Source: Nonomuraea cavernae
Lineage (GTDB): Bacteria; Actinomycetota; Actinomycetes; Streptosporangiales; Streptosporangiaceae
NCBI RefSeq assembly: GCF_014646355.1
Contig: NZ_BMNH01000005.1
Span: 231,347 to 295,346, forward strand
Direction of reading: 5' to 3'
Length of the DNA: 64,000 bases
The notes below the pieces were generated by a model. It made no database searches, was not told the DNA's origin, and saw only the letters and a program-made list of their open reading frames with translations. Positions 19,564 through 27,819 of this stretch are shown piece by piece; the stretch's first letter is position 1, and every line of letters starts with the position of its first letter. The position numbers and the translations under genes are program-made.

Positions 19564-20004
19564 ATGAGACGCATGAACAGGCGACACAGGTTCCGCCGGG
19601 TGGTGAACTATTTGAATCTGGCCACCCCGCTAGGTTTGCTGATCTCCGTCATCGGCGGCGCCACCCGGCAGCCCGGTCCCGACGGGCTCGTGCTCGCCTT
19701 CGGCTACCGCTACCGCTTCCCCATCGCGGGGGCGTTCACCGTGGGCAACGTCGTGCTGACCAGGCGAGACTCGCTCGACGACCGGCTCATCCTGCACGAG
19801 AGCAGGCACGCCACCCAGTGGGCGTGGTGCGTGGGCCTGCCCATGCTCCCGCTCTATCTGCTGTCCATGCTGTTCTCGGTGCTGCTCTGCGGCCACCAGG
19901 CGTCGTACAACGTGTTCGAGCGGCTGGCCGGCCTCGACGACGGCGGCTACCCGCGCGCGGCCCTGTGGTGGCGACGGCGCGCGGGAGAGCGGCAAGGCGG
20001 GTGA
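19564..20004 (+). CDS. Small membrane protein with an HExxH motif
   Basis: 146 residues from ATG 19564 (ATG at 19573 is an alternative). Two hydrophobic segments: LATPLGLLISVIGG, and LPMLPLYLLSMLFSVLLCG near residues 92-110. Between them is LILHESRHATQWAW, a HExxH zinc-metallopeptidase-type motif at residues 78-82. A later NVFERLAGLDD offers Glu119 or Asp as a possible third ligand. The size and position of the motif next to a membrane helix would fit a minimal membrane protease, but no family was recognised and the motif may be structural. Confidence 0.65.
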   Translation: MRRMNRRHRFRRVVNYLNLATPLGLLISVIGGATRQPGPDGLVLAFGYRYRFPIAGAFTVGNVVLTRRDSLDDRLILHESRHATQWAWCVGLPMLPLYLLSMLFSVLLCGHQASYNVFERLAGLDDGGYPRAALWWRRRAGERQGG

Positions 20005-20097
20005 GTCCTGTGCGGATGAGTCCAGTGCGGATGAGTCAGTGTGAGTGAGTCCGGTTCGAGTGCGTCAGTGTGGGTGAATCAGAGCGATTGAGTCAGG
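20001..20097. repeat. Degenerate GATGAGTC-type short repeats
   Basis: Several imperfect copies of a 14-16 base unit containing GTGCGGATGAGTC(C/A) or GTGAGTCCGG follow the stop of the membrane-protein gene and reach the 3' end of the convergent acylase gene. Confidence 0.6.
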
Positions 20098-22624
20098 GTG
20101 TGAGCCGCAGCGTGTGCACCGCCGCCTCGCGCACCGACTCCTTCCGCGAGTACATCGGCAGCAGCCCGCCCTCGGCCCAGAGCGTCGCCTGGTCCCAGTA
20201 GTTGTCGTGGAAGGCGTGGCCGGACGCGCCGGTCAGGTTGATCCAGCGTGACTTGTCCAGGTCGCCCAGGTCGACGACCATCCGCATCGACGGCACGGCG
20301 GTGACGGCGTAGCCCTTCTGCACGTTCCAGCCGGTCGCGTTGACCGCGTCCTTGTTGCCGGGCACCGGCAGCGGGCCCCGGTTGAACAGGGCCTCGATCG
20401 GCCCGATGCCCGACGTGCCGAGCGAGCCATGGGTCAGCGACAGCTGGTGCAGGTCGCCCCAGCGCCAGGAGCCGACGTCGTCGCCGAGCAGCCCGGACAC
20501 CTCCTGGTAGGCGTCGGCCAGCGCCTGGCGGAGGATGTCGTCGCGGGTCTCGGTGACCTGCTCGGTCGTGGTGTCGTCCCAGAACAGGTCGTCGGGGGCG
20601 GCGAGCAGCCGTCTGACCACCTCGTACCAGCGGTCGCCGCCGCTCGGCCGGGCGGCTTCCGGCAGGTCGTCGTCGAAGGTCAGCTTGAGCAGGTGTCGCC
20701 AGACCGCGTTGAAGTAGGCGGCGGGGGCCGAGTCGAGGCCCTGCGAGCCGTCCCAGCCCTTCAGCAGCCCCCTGGCCCGCGCGCTCGGGCCGGCCAGCTC
20801 CACCTCCATGAGCGCGGGGACCAGCGTCGTGGCCAGGCCGTTGTTGCTGTCCTGCTGGATCCTGGACATGGTCGCCGCGTCGACCTGGCCCTTGTCGATC
20901 TCCTGCTTGAGCCGGTCGGTGATGCGCTGCGAGCGGTAGCCGTAGGACCAGTCCTTGGTCAGCAGCGGCTGGTAGCGGCGAGGGTCGATGACCGCGTTGT
21001 TGGCGGTGACGATGTAGCCCTCGGCGGGGTTCTCGACCGAGGGGAGCTGGTCGTAGGGGATCGGCGCGGTCTTCCAGTCGTACTCGCCGGTCCAGCCGGG
21101 CACCGGCCAGGTGCCGTCACCCTTCTCGCGCACCGGGATCCAGCCGGGCGCCTGGTAGCCGATGCCGCCCTCGGTGTCGGCGTAGACGAGGTTCTGGGCG
21201 GGCACGTCGAACAGCGCCGCCGCGGCCCTGAACTCGTGCCAGTCGGCGGCCTCGTTCAGCGCGAAGATCGCGTCGGCGGTCCGGCCGGGCATCAGCGCGG
21301 TCCACTGCAGGGCCACCGCGTTGGCCCCGTCGCCCGGCTTGACGTCGTCCATCACCTCGTTGATCAGCGGCCCGTGCCGGGTGCTTCTGACGTCGATCGT
21401 GACGGTGGCGCCACCCGCCACCTTGATCTCCTCACGCCTGGTCTCCAGCTTGACCTGCTCGCCCTTGTACAGGTACGTGTCGCCGGTGACCTGCTCCATG
21501 AACAGGTCGGCCACGTCGGGCGCCAGGTTGGTGAAGCCCCAGGCGATCTTGTCGGTGTGCCCGATGACGACGCCGGGCAGGCCGGCGAAGGTGAATCCGG
21601 TGACGTCGAAGCCGCACTGCTCCGTGATCTCCCTGCAGTGCAGCCCCGCCTGGTACCAGACCGACGGGAGCTGGGCCGACAGGTGGGGGTCGTTGGCGAG
21701 CAGCGGCTTGCCGCTGGCCGTGTGGCGGCCGGAGACCACCCACGAGTTGGAGCCGATGCCCTCGTGGTCGGGGCCGCCCATCGTTGCGGGCAGGGCGTCG
21801 AGCGTCTTCCTGGCCTGGGCCAGCGCCGCCGCGCCCCGCGCGTCGGTCGCCGGCTCCTCCTGCCGCGGCTTGGCCTGCTGGTCGAAGCGCTCCTCGACGA
21901 TCGCCCCCTGGGTGACGATCGGCTCGTGCTCGTCGAACGGGTAGCCGGGGTAGAGCTGCTCGACCCGTTCCCGGGGGAGCTTGGTGAGGGCGAGCGCGCG
22001 GTCGATCTCGTCCTCCAGGTTGGAACGCAGGTCCCAGGCCATGGCCTTGAGCCAGGCGATCGAGTCGACCGCGGTCCACGGCTCGGGGGTGTAGCCGCCG
22101 TTCTGCACCTTGAGCACGGAGTATTCGAGGCTGCGGTCGGAGGCGTTCGGGTTCGCCTGGAGCCAGGCGTTCACGCCCTTGGAGTAGGAGTCGAGGTAGC
22201 GCCGGGTGCGCGCGCTCAGCTCGGGCAGCTCGCGTTCGGCCACCTGGCGCCAGCCCATGGTCCTGATCGCCTTGTCGGTCTCGACGGTGGCCGCGCCGAA
22301 CAGCTCCGACAGCCGGCCGGCGGTCGTGTGCCGACGGAAGTCCATCTCCCAGAACCGGTCCTGCGCGTGCGCGAAGCCCTGCGCCATGAACAGGTCCTCG
22401 GAGGAGTCCGCGTAGATGTGCGGGATACCTGATTTATCGCGATAAATCTCTACATTCCCGCTTAACCCCGACAGCCGAAGCGTCCCCTCCACCTGGGGGA
22501 ACGACTGCCGTACGGTGTACACGAGCACCCCCGCCAGCACCACGGCGAGTGCGAGGAAGATGGTCAACACCCGTGCCAACCAGCGCAACGGCCACGGCAG
22601 CCAGGCATAGGGCCTCAACCTCAC
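20093..22624 (-). CDS. Penicillin acylase-family N-terminal-nucleophile hydrolase, membrane-anchored
   Basis: 843 residues from GTG 22624 with GGAGG five bases upstream. A single N-terminal hydrophobic helix (LTIFLALAVVLAGVLVYTV) gives an anchor rather than a clean signal peptide. The family's precursor layout is present: alpha-chain start EIYRDKSGIPHIYA, spacer, and the autoprocessing nucleophile Ser in GIGSNSWVVSGRH. The beta-chain has LANDPHLSAQLPSVWYQAGL, and ANNAVIDPR further on. Family members hydrolyse amides such as beta-lactam side chains or acyl-homoserine lactones, and the substrate here cannot be told. It is 80 bp downstream of the CysRS-like gene on the same strand. Confidence 0.88.
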   Translation of the reverse strand: MRLRPYAWLPWPLRWLARVLTIFLALAVVLAGVLVYTVRQSFPQVEGTLRLSGLSGNVEIYRDKSGIPHIYADSSEDLFMAQGFAHAQDRFWEMDFRRHTTAGRLSELFGAATVETDKAIRTMGWRQVAERELPELSARTRRYLDSYSKGVNAWLQANPNASDRSLEYSVLKVQNGGYTPEPWTAVDSIAWLKAMAWDLRSNLEDEIDRALALTKLPRERVEQLYPGYPFDEHEPIVTQGAIVEERFDQQAKPRQEEPATDARGAAALAQARKTLDALPATMGGPDHEGIGSNSWVVSGRHTASGKPLLANDPHLSAQLPSVWYQAGLHCREITEQCGFDVTGFTFAGLPGVVIGHTDKIAWGFTNLAPDVADLFMEQVTGDTYLYKGEQVKLETRREEIKVAGGATVTIDVRSTRHGPLINEVMDDVKPGDGANAVALQWTALMPGRTADAIFALNEAADWHEFRAAAALFDVPAQNLVYADTEGGIGYQAPGWIPVREKGDGTWPVPGWTGEYDWKTAPIPYDQLPSVENPAEGYIVTANNAVIDPRRYQPLLTKDWSYGYRSQRITDRLKQEIDKGQVDAATMSRIQQDSNNGLATTLVPALMEVELAGPSARARGLLKGWDGSQGLDSAPAAYFNAVWRHLLKLTFDDDLPEAARPSGGDRWYEVVRRLLAAPDDLFWDDTTTEQVTETRDDILRQALADAYQEVSGLLGDDVGSWRWGDLHQLSLTHGSLGTSGIGPIEALFNRGPLPVPGNKDAVNATGWNVQKGYAVTAVPSMRMVVDLGDLDKSRWINLTGASGHAFHDNYWDQATLWAEGGLLPMYSRKESVREAAVHTLRLTP
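22431..22448. promoter_or_regulatory. Perfect 18-bp AT-rich palindrome inside the acylase coding region
   Basis: GATTTATCGCGATAAATC is fully palindromic and unusually AT-rich for this genome. It overlaps codons for IYRDKS, forcing the rare choices AAA, TAT and TCA. It lies about 180 bp inside the gene. An operator role is only a possibility. Confidence 0.35.
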
Positions 22625-22704
22625 CAAAACCTCCAAACTCCCCGCGATGCACCCTAAGTCTGGCAGTCCGCGGTCACTGCTCTCACCGCCACGGCGACCG
22701 GCCG

Positions 22705-24075
22705 TCAATGTCCGCCGAGCACCCAGACCTGCCCGTCGGGCGTGTCGGACACCAGCACGCCGACCTCGGCGAGCGAGTCGCGCAACCGGTCGGCGACGGG
22801 CCAGTCGTGGGAGTCACGGGCCCGCGCACGCTGGTCGAGGAGCTCGGCCGCGCCCGGCGGCAGCACCGGGGCCCTGCCGATCTCGGTCGAGAGGTCGAGC
22901 GCCAGCACGTGGTCGAGATGCAGGAACGACTCGAACTTGGAGCCCGGCGGCACCGACTCGTCGTGTTCGAGCTCGCGCAGGATCCGCAGCGCCGCGGGCG
23001 TGTCGAGGTCGTCGTCGAAGGCCGCCTCGGCGCGCTCGACGTGGTCGCGGGCCATCGGCGCGCTCGGTGACTCCGCCCACTCGGCCACCCGGCCCCGCCA
23101 GCGCCGCAGCGTGCGGTCGGCGGCCCGCAACGCGTCCCAGTCGAGGCTGACCTGGTGACGGTAGCGCTGCTCCATGAACGCCAGCCGGACGGCGAGCGGG
23201 TCGAGCCCGGCCTCCACGACGTCGGACAACAGCACCACGTTGCCGGTCGAGCCGGCCATCGGGCGGCCGTCGAACAGCAGCTGCTCGCCGTGCACCCAGT
23301 GCTTGACCACCTCGTGCCCGGCGGCCGAGTCGGACTGGGCGCGTTCGTTCTCGTGGTGCGGGAAGCGCAGGTCGATGCCCCCGGTGTGGATGTCGACGCG
23401 CTCGCCGAGGAAGCGCAGCGACATGGCCGAGCACTCGATGTGCCGGCTGGGAAGGCCGCGGCCCCACGGGGTGTCCCAGGTCGGCTCGCCGTCACCGGGC
23501 CTCCACAGCGCCCAGTCGGCGTGGAAGCGCTTGCGCGGGTCGACGTCGCCGTGCCGGTGACCGGGCTTGAGGGCGTCGAGCCGGTTGCCGGAGATCTCGC
23601 CGTAGGTCGGGAAGGACGCGGCGTCGAAGAAGACCGAGCCGTCCGAGACCGCGTAGGCGTGGCCCTGCTCGATGAGCTTGGCGATCAGCTCGACCATGGG
23701 CTCGATCGTCTCGCCGGCCCGGGGGGCGTGCTCCGGCGACCGGAGGTTCAGCGCGGCCGTGTCGCGTTGGAAGGACTCCTCGTGGTGGCGGGCGACCTCC
23801 GTCACCGGACGGCCCTCGGCCCATGCCGGGGCCCCGTCGGCACCGGCCTCCGCGTCGCCGGCGAGGAGACCCACGTCGGTGATGTTGCGGCAGACCACCA
23901 GGCGCACGCGCCGTCGCTCCAGAACCCGGCGGATCAGGTCGGACAGCAGGTGGGAACGCAGGTCGCCGATATGGGCGGGCCGGTGGACGGTCGGCCCGCA
24001 GGTGTACATGCGCAGCGCCCGCGCGGGAACGATCTCCTCGGTCCGCCTGGTCCTCGTGTCGTAGATCCGCGCCAT
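22705..24075 (-). CDS. Cysteinyl-tRNA synthetase-like protein with altered KMSKS loop
   Basis: 456 residues aligned by eye to class Ia CysRS along its length. The zinc ligands are kept (Cys26, Cys215 in RHIECSAM, His240/Glu244 in FPHHENE), so cysteine recognition is likely retained. The HIGH motif reads HIGD (35-38), and the ATP-gripping KMSKS loop reads PMAGS (272-276), losing both lysines. NITDV is kept but followed by an unusual Gly/Ala-rich insert. It is not MshC, which keeps a KMSKS-type motif. Possible roles: a slow or specialised cysteinyl-adenylate enzyme, or a regulatory paralogue. It starts 33 bp after the sigma-like protein gene, so it may belong to that operon. Confidence 0.8.
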   Translation of the reverse strand: MARIYDTRTRRTEEIVPARALRMYTCGPTVHRPAHIGDLRSHLLSDLIRRVLERRRVRLVVCRNITDVGLLAGDAEAGADGAPAWAEGRPVTEVARHHEESFQRDTAALNLRSPEHAPRAGETIEPMVELIAKLIEQGHAYAVSDGSVFFDAASFPTYGEISGNRLDALKPGHRHGDVDPRKRFHADWALWRPGDGEPTWDTPWGRGLPSRHIECSAMSLRFLGERVDIHTGGIDLRFPHHENERAQSDSAAGHEVVKHWVHGEQLLFDGRPMAGSTGNVVLLSDVVEAGLDPLAVRLAFMEQRYRHQVSLDWDALRAADRTLRRWRGRVAEWAESPSAPMARDHVERAEAAFDDDLDTPAALRILRELEHDESVPPGSKFESFLHLDHVLALDLSTEIGRAPVLPPGAAELLDQRARARDSHDWPVADRLRDSLAEVGVLVSDTPDGQVWVLGGH

Positions 24076-24108
24076 CCTCCGAGCCTAGCCCTCGGCCCGG
24101 TCAGGAGG

Positions 24109-25947
24109 TCAGCCGCCCAGGAAGCCGACGATGTCGCGGTCGCCGCGCTCGCGCAGCCGGGCCAGCACCTCGTCGCGCGAGGTCGCGTCGGGCAGCCCGA
24201 CGCGGGCGCCGATCAGTCGCAGCCCCTCCATCTCGGAGGTCACCGGAGCGGTGTAGCCGATCAGGTAGAGGGCGCGGTTCAGCGGCGGCATCCCCGCCGG
24301 AGCGGCCGGCAGGTAGCGCGTCAGCAGCTCGCCGCCGTCGGAGACGGTCAGGAACACGTGGTCGCCCTCACTGGCCTTGAAGTCGGCCAGCACGTTGCGG
24401 ATCGAGCCCATCGTCGGCTGGTTGTGCCAGCTGATCACCACGTCGCCGGACGGCGTCGAGGCGGTGAGCTGGCCACCGGGCGCCATGCCCAGGTAGGCCG
24501 CGAACCCCGTGGGCAACGGCGAGCCCGAGCCGCGCAGGTGCTCGGCGTTGACGTCCACCCGGTGCCACCAGCGCCCGTCGCGGCTGCGGAAGCTGCGCCG
24601 GGTCTCCGACACGTCCTTACGCGGTTGGTACGGCTCCGCCTCCCCGGTGGGGGAGGTGCCCGCCACCCGGATCCATCCGCGCTGGGTCCGCTCGAACCCC
24701 GGCCCGCCCGAGTAGGCCCGGACCGAGCTCTCGCTCACGTCGTAGCGGGAGGTCAGGTTGGTGACGATGGTGCTGACCGAGGCCTCGCCGCCGGCCCGCT
24801 CGATCTCCCTGGCGATCATCTCCCTGATGCCCAGGTACTCGTCGCCACCCCACTTGGTCAGGCCGTACTTGTTGCGGTCGACCCGGTGGAAGCGCCCGTC
24901 GGCGGTGAGCTGGTTGCGGATGCCGACCAGGCTGTAGTCCTCGCCGATGCGCTCCTGGATCTCCTCGGGCGACAGCGGGCGTCCGGCCACCAGCAGCACC
25001 GCCTCGGCCTTCTCGTTGATGCTGCGCGGCCACGGCACCACGTGCTGGTCGAGCACCCGAAGCTGCGGCACCGACGCGATCCACCGCTCGGCCACGTCCT
25101 CGCGGATGCCGAGCTGCGTGACCATGGACACGGCCTCGCCGAGCGGCCGGGGCCCGTCGGCGAACAGCTGGCGCGTCTTCTCGCGCAGCTCCTCGGCCCC
25201 GCCCGCGATCAGCCAGCCGTCGGCCTGCTCGTAGCCGGTCAGCAGCGTGCGCACGAACCGCCAGGCCGGGATGCCCAGCGTGCGCAGCTCGGCGCGATGC
25301 CACGGCACCGCCGCGGCCAGATCGTCGGCGGGCACCGCCGAGCCGAGCCGGCCCCGCAGCCACGTGACGTGCGCGACCAGGGCGGTGGCCTCCGGTCCGC
25401 CCAGCCAGGCCTCCACATGGTCGCGCAGGTCGCGCTCGATCTGCCTGATCCGCTCCCGCGTCACGGAGAAGCGCTGCGCCAGCTCGTCGAGCGTGGCCCG
25501 CTGCACCGCGTAGAGCCGGTCGCGCGCGATCGCCCGCTGCCGCTCGTCCAGCGCCGCGAACAGCCCGTCGACCAGGTCGGGCAGCGGCTTGTCGGGGCGG
25601 GCCGGCGCGGGCTCGGGCACCGGCTCCAGCAGCCGCTCGAACACCCCGCCGAACAGCTTCTGCACCACGTCCTTGCCCAGGGTCTCGGGTGCCCGCTCGG
25701 CCTCGGCCGGGTTGGAGAAACGCAGCAGCGGCAGGATGTCGCCGAGCAGCAGATGGCCCCAGCAGGTGACCGCGAGATCGGCGAGACGGCCGGCCACGGC
25801 CTGGGCGCCCACGATGGCGCACGCGCGGTCGAGTGGGATCGCCTGCCACCAGGCCTCGGGCAGCTGGGGATCCTCCGCGATCGGCGCGATCTGCCCAGGG
25901 GAGGTCCAGCGCAGGGGTGGCGCGAGGTCACTCAGGCTGAGGTTCAT
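24109..25947 (-). CDS. Sigma-region-4-like HTH protein (cassette gene 3)
   Basis: 612 residues. The N-terminal domain (about 1-110, MNLSLSDLAPPLRW) is shared with the 852-residue paralogue upstream. A sigma-70 region-4-like helix-turn-helix follows at 152-178 (TLDELAQRFSVTRERIRQIE), with the RERIRQIE recognition helix of true sigma factors. The middle (about 305-430) looks like two winged-helix units, the first HARE-HTH-like (EAVLLVAGRPLSPEEIQERI). A C-terminal domain (440-612, YQPRKDVSETRRSFRSRDGR onward) is again shared with the paralogue. No sigma region 2 is present, so it should bind DNA or RNA polymerase without acting as a complete sigma factor. It lies 54 bp downstream of the helicase gene. 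Confidence 0.75.
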   Translation of the reverse strand: MNLSLSDLAPPLRWTSPGQIAPIAEDPQLPEAWWQAIPLDRACAIVGAQAVAGRLADLAVTCWGHLLLGDILPLLRFSNPAEAERAPETLGKDVVQKLFGGVFERLLEPVPEPAPARPDKPLPDLVDGLFAALDERQRAIARDRLYAVQRATLDELAQRFSVTRERIRQIERDLRDHVEAWLGGPEATALVAHVTWLRGRLGSAVPADDLAAAVPWHRAELRTLGIPAWRFVRTLLTGYEQADGWLIAGGAEELREKTRQLFADGPRPLGEAVSMVTQLGIREDVAERWIASVPQLRVLDQHVVPWPRSINEKAEAVLLVAGRPLSPEEIQERIGEDYSLVGIRNQLTADGRFHRVDRNKYGLTKWGGDEYLGIREMIAREIERAGGEASVSTIVTNLTSRYDVSESSVRAYSGGPGFERTQRGWIRVAGTSPTGEAEPYQPRKDVSETRRSFRSRDGRWWHRVDVNAEHLRGSGSPLPTGFAAYLGMAPGGQLTASTPSGDVVISWHNQPTMGSIRNVLADFKASEGDHVFLTVSDGGELLTRYLPAAPAGMPPLNRALYLIGYTAPVTSEMEGLRLIGARVGLPDATSRDEVLARLRERGDRDIVGFLGG

Positions 25948-26001
25948 TGAGGTCCAACCGGCGAAGGGAAGATATCCGCAGTTCAGAGTATGTGATCAGA
26001 G

Positions 26002-27816
26002 CTACAGAAAGGGGCTACCTCTTCCCGAATGGGATATGTAGAGCATCGAGCGGGCTCGCGTGCAGGCGACGTACAGCATGCCCCGCTCCCGCTGCAGGAG
26101 TCGCGCGCGGGCGCCGGGATCATCGGGTGGTGTCTCGGGCACGATACCCTCCGCCACGCCGATGAGGGCGACGCGCTCGAATTCGAGCCCCTTCAGATTC
26201 TGGAACGTCGACACCCGGACCTCGGCCTCCGCGAGCGCCCGCCTGGCCGCCCGCACCAGTTGCGGCGTGCGGGCTCCCACGGCGATCTGCCCGGCGGGCA
26301 CGCCCTCCTCCAGCCAGGACGCGACCGTCTCGGCCAGCCCGGCCAGCTCCGCCTCGGGCGAGTCGTAGACCCGGATCAGCGGGTGCTCGCCGTTGCGCGT
26401 GGCGCGGAAGCCGTACAGGCCGGACACGCCCTTGACCAGACCGTCAGCCGGCCCGCCGCCACGCAGCCGGACGCCGAAGGAGAGGAGCTCCTGCGGCAGC
26501 CTGCGGGAGACCCACAGTGAGTGCAGGGCGGCGGGGATGCCCACGGCGCCGAGCGCCACGCGCGTGTCGGTGACCCGCTGGTGCGGATCGCCCACGATGA
26601 ACAGGTCGTCGTGCGCGCGCGGCACCGCCGCGCGCAGCAGCCGCCACTGCGCCGGGCTGATGTCCTGCGCCTCGTCCACGATGATGTGACGGTACGGCTT
26701 GTGCCCCGGCTCCACATCGTCGAGCAGATCTCCCGTCGCCCTCGACAGCAGCCGCAGCGCCTCGTCGGTCAGCTCGGCCAGGGTCCGGGCGCCGGGGCCG
26801 ACCAGCACGGGCCGCCGGCCCTCGGCCTGGCCCACGATCCGCATCGCCAGCCGCTCGGCGTTGTCCACCTCGACCCGCTTACGCGGCACCTCGTCGACGA
26901 GCAGCCTGTCGAGCCTGGTGGACAGCTCCTCGCCGAGGCTCTGCGAGTAGGTCACCAGCAGCACCGGCCCCTTGCCGTGCGTGGCCAGGTGGGCGGCCCG
27001 GTGCAGGGCCAGGAGCGTCTTGCCGGTGCCCGCTCCGCCGATGACCAGCACCGGATTGTCGTAGCGGGCGGCGCGGGCCAGCCGGTGCTGCTGCGGATAC
27101 AGGAACGTGCACCACGCGGGCGACTCCAGGACCCGTTCCAGCTCCAGTTTGTCGGTGACGAAGACCGCCCGGTCCGGGCTGCGGCGCAGCGCCGCGTGGA
27201 AGTCCTCGCCGTCGATCGGCCCCGGGTCGCCGTCGTAGGGGCGGTGGCCGTCCAGCTCCCGCCAGGCGTCGGAGAGCGAGCCGCCGCGTGCCAGCACCGC
27301 CAGCGGAGCGTGTTGGGTGACCGGGAGAAGTGGTTCGAGCGCCTCCACGTCGGCCTCGGTGGTGATGAGCCGTACCAGCCGTAACGCCCGCACGTCGATG
27401 CCGAGGGCGAGCAGGTCGCCGTCACAGATCGGGTCGAACAGCCGCGAGGCGCCCGCCGACCTGCGCAGCGCGGGCTCCACCCGCTCCAGCGCCTCGGCGT
27501 CCCACTCCTCGACCACCCCGATCACCGGGTTGATCCCGTAGCGACGGCGCCGCGCGTACGACCAGGCGTCCGGGTCGGGCAGCAGTGTGAGCAGCCAGTA
27601 GACGTCCCGCTCGCGCACCACGACGCCACGGAGCCCCTCGGCGAGCCGCAGGGTCGCGATCCGGGCGTCCCGGGCGCCCCTGACCCGCTCGGGATGCGGA
27701 CCTCCCGTGACGTTCAGCAGGAAGCGGCGCAGCGCGACCACGGCGTCCCTGCGCACCGGCGGGGCCAGTGCGCTGAGCTCCCGGGGGAACTCCGGGCCGA
27801 TCGCGAGCCGCGGCAC
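26002..27816 (-). CDS. RelE/ParE-like domain fused to UvrD-family SF1 helicase (cassette gene 2)
   Basis: 604 residues from GTG 27816, 3 bp after the upstream paralogue. Residues 1-95 have the pattern of RelE/ParE/Txe toxins (GPEFPRELSAL, then DARIATLRLAEGLRGVVV and DVYWLLTLLPDPDAWSYARR). Residues 225-604 form an SF1 helicase core: Walker A GGAGTGKT (260-267), motif II DEAQD (381-385), motif III GDPHQ (409-413), motif V LKGLEFERV and motif VI YVACTRAR. It is shorter than full UvrD/PcrA. The RelE-like domain lacks an obvious set of RelE catalytic residues, so it may bind ribosome, gyrase or nucleic acid rather than cut. No antitoxin gene is adjacent. It is expected to be an ATP-driven DNA translocase working with the flanking HTH proteins. 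Confidence 0.82.
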   Translation of the reverse strand: MPRLAIGPEFPRELSALAPPVRRDAVVALRRFLLNVTGGPHPERVRGARDARIATLRLAEGLRGVVVRERDVYWLLTLLPDPDAWSYARRRRYGINPVIGVVEEWDAEALERVEPALRRSAGASRLFDPICDGDLLALGIDVRALRLVRLITTEADVEALEPLLPVTQHAPLAVLARGGSLSDAWRELDGHRPYDGDPGPIDGEDFHAALRRSPDRAVFVTDKLELERVLESPAWCTFLYPQQHRLARAARYDNPVLVIGGAGTGKTLLALHRAAHLATHGKGPVLLVTYSQSLGEELSTRLDRLLVDEVPRKRVEVDNAERLAMRIVGQAEGRRPVLVGPGARTLAELTDEALRLLSRATGDLLDDVEPGHKPYRHIIVDEAQDISPAQWRLLRAAVPRAHDDLFIVGDPHQRVTDTRVALGAVGIPAALHSLWVSRRLPQELLSFGVRLRGGGPADGLVKGVSGLYGFRATRNGEHPLIRVYDSPEAELAGLAETVASWLEEGVPAGQIAVGARTPQLVRAARRALAEAEVRVSTFQNLKGLEFERVALIGVAEGIVPETPPDDPGARARLLQRERGMLYVACTRARSMLYISHSGRGSPFL

Positions 27817-27819
27817 GGC

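Noticed and set aside
22705..24075. Assignment as mshC (cysteine ligase of mycothiol synthesis)
   Set aside because: mshB is only 5 kb away, but the KMSKS loop is lost and the body resembles CysRS more than MshC.
23155..25950. Open frame of 931 codons on the plus strand opposite the CysRS-like and sigma-like genes
   Set aside because: It mirrors the codon pattern of the real minus-strand genes, is made of Arg/Gly/His/Val-rich sequence without motifs, and is typical of GC-rich shadow frames. The same applies to the long opposite frames at 2516-4483, 6624-8876, 10952-12820, 12781-14502, 14860-16893 and 20429-22432.
26002..27816. Classical toxin-antitoxin module
   Set aside because: The RelE-like domain is fused to a helicase and no small antitoxin gene is adjacent.
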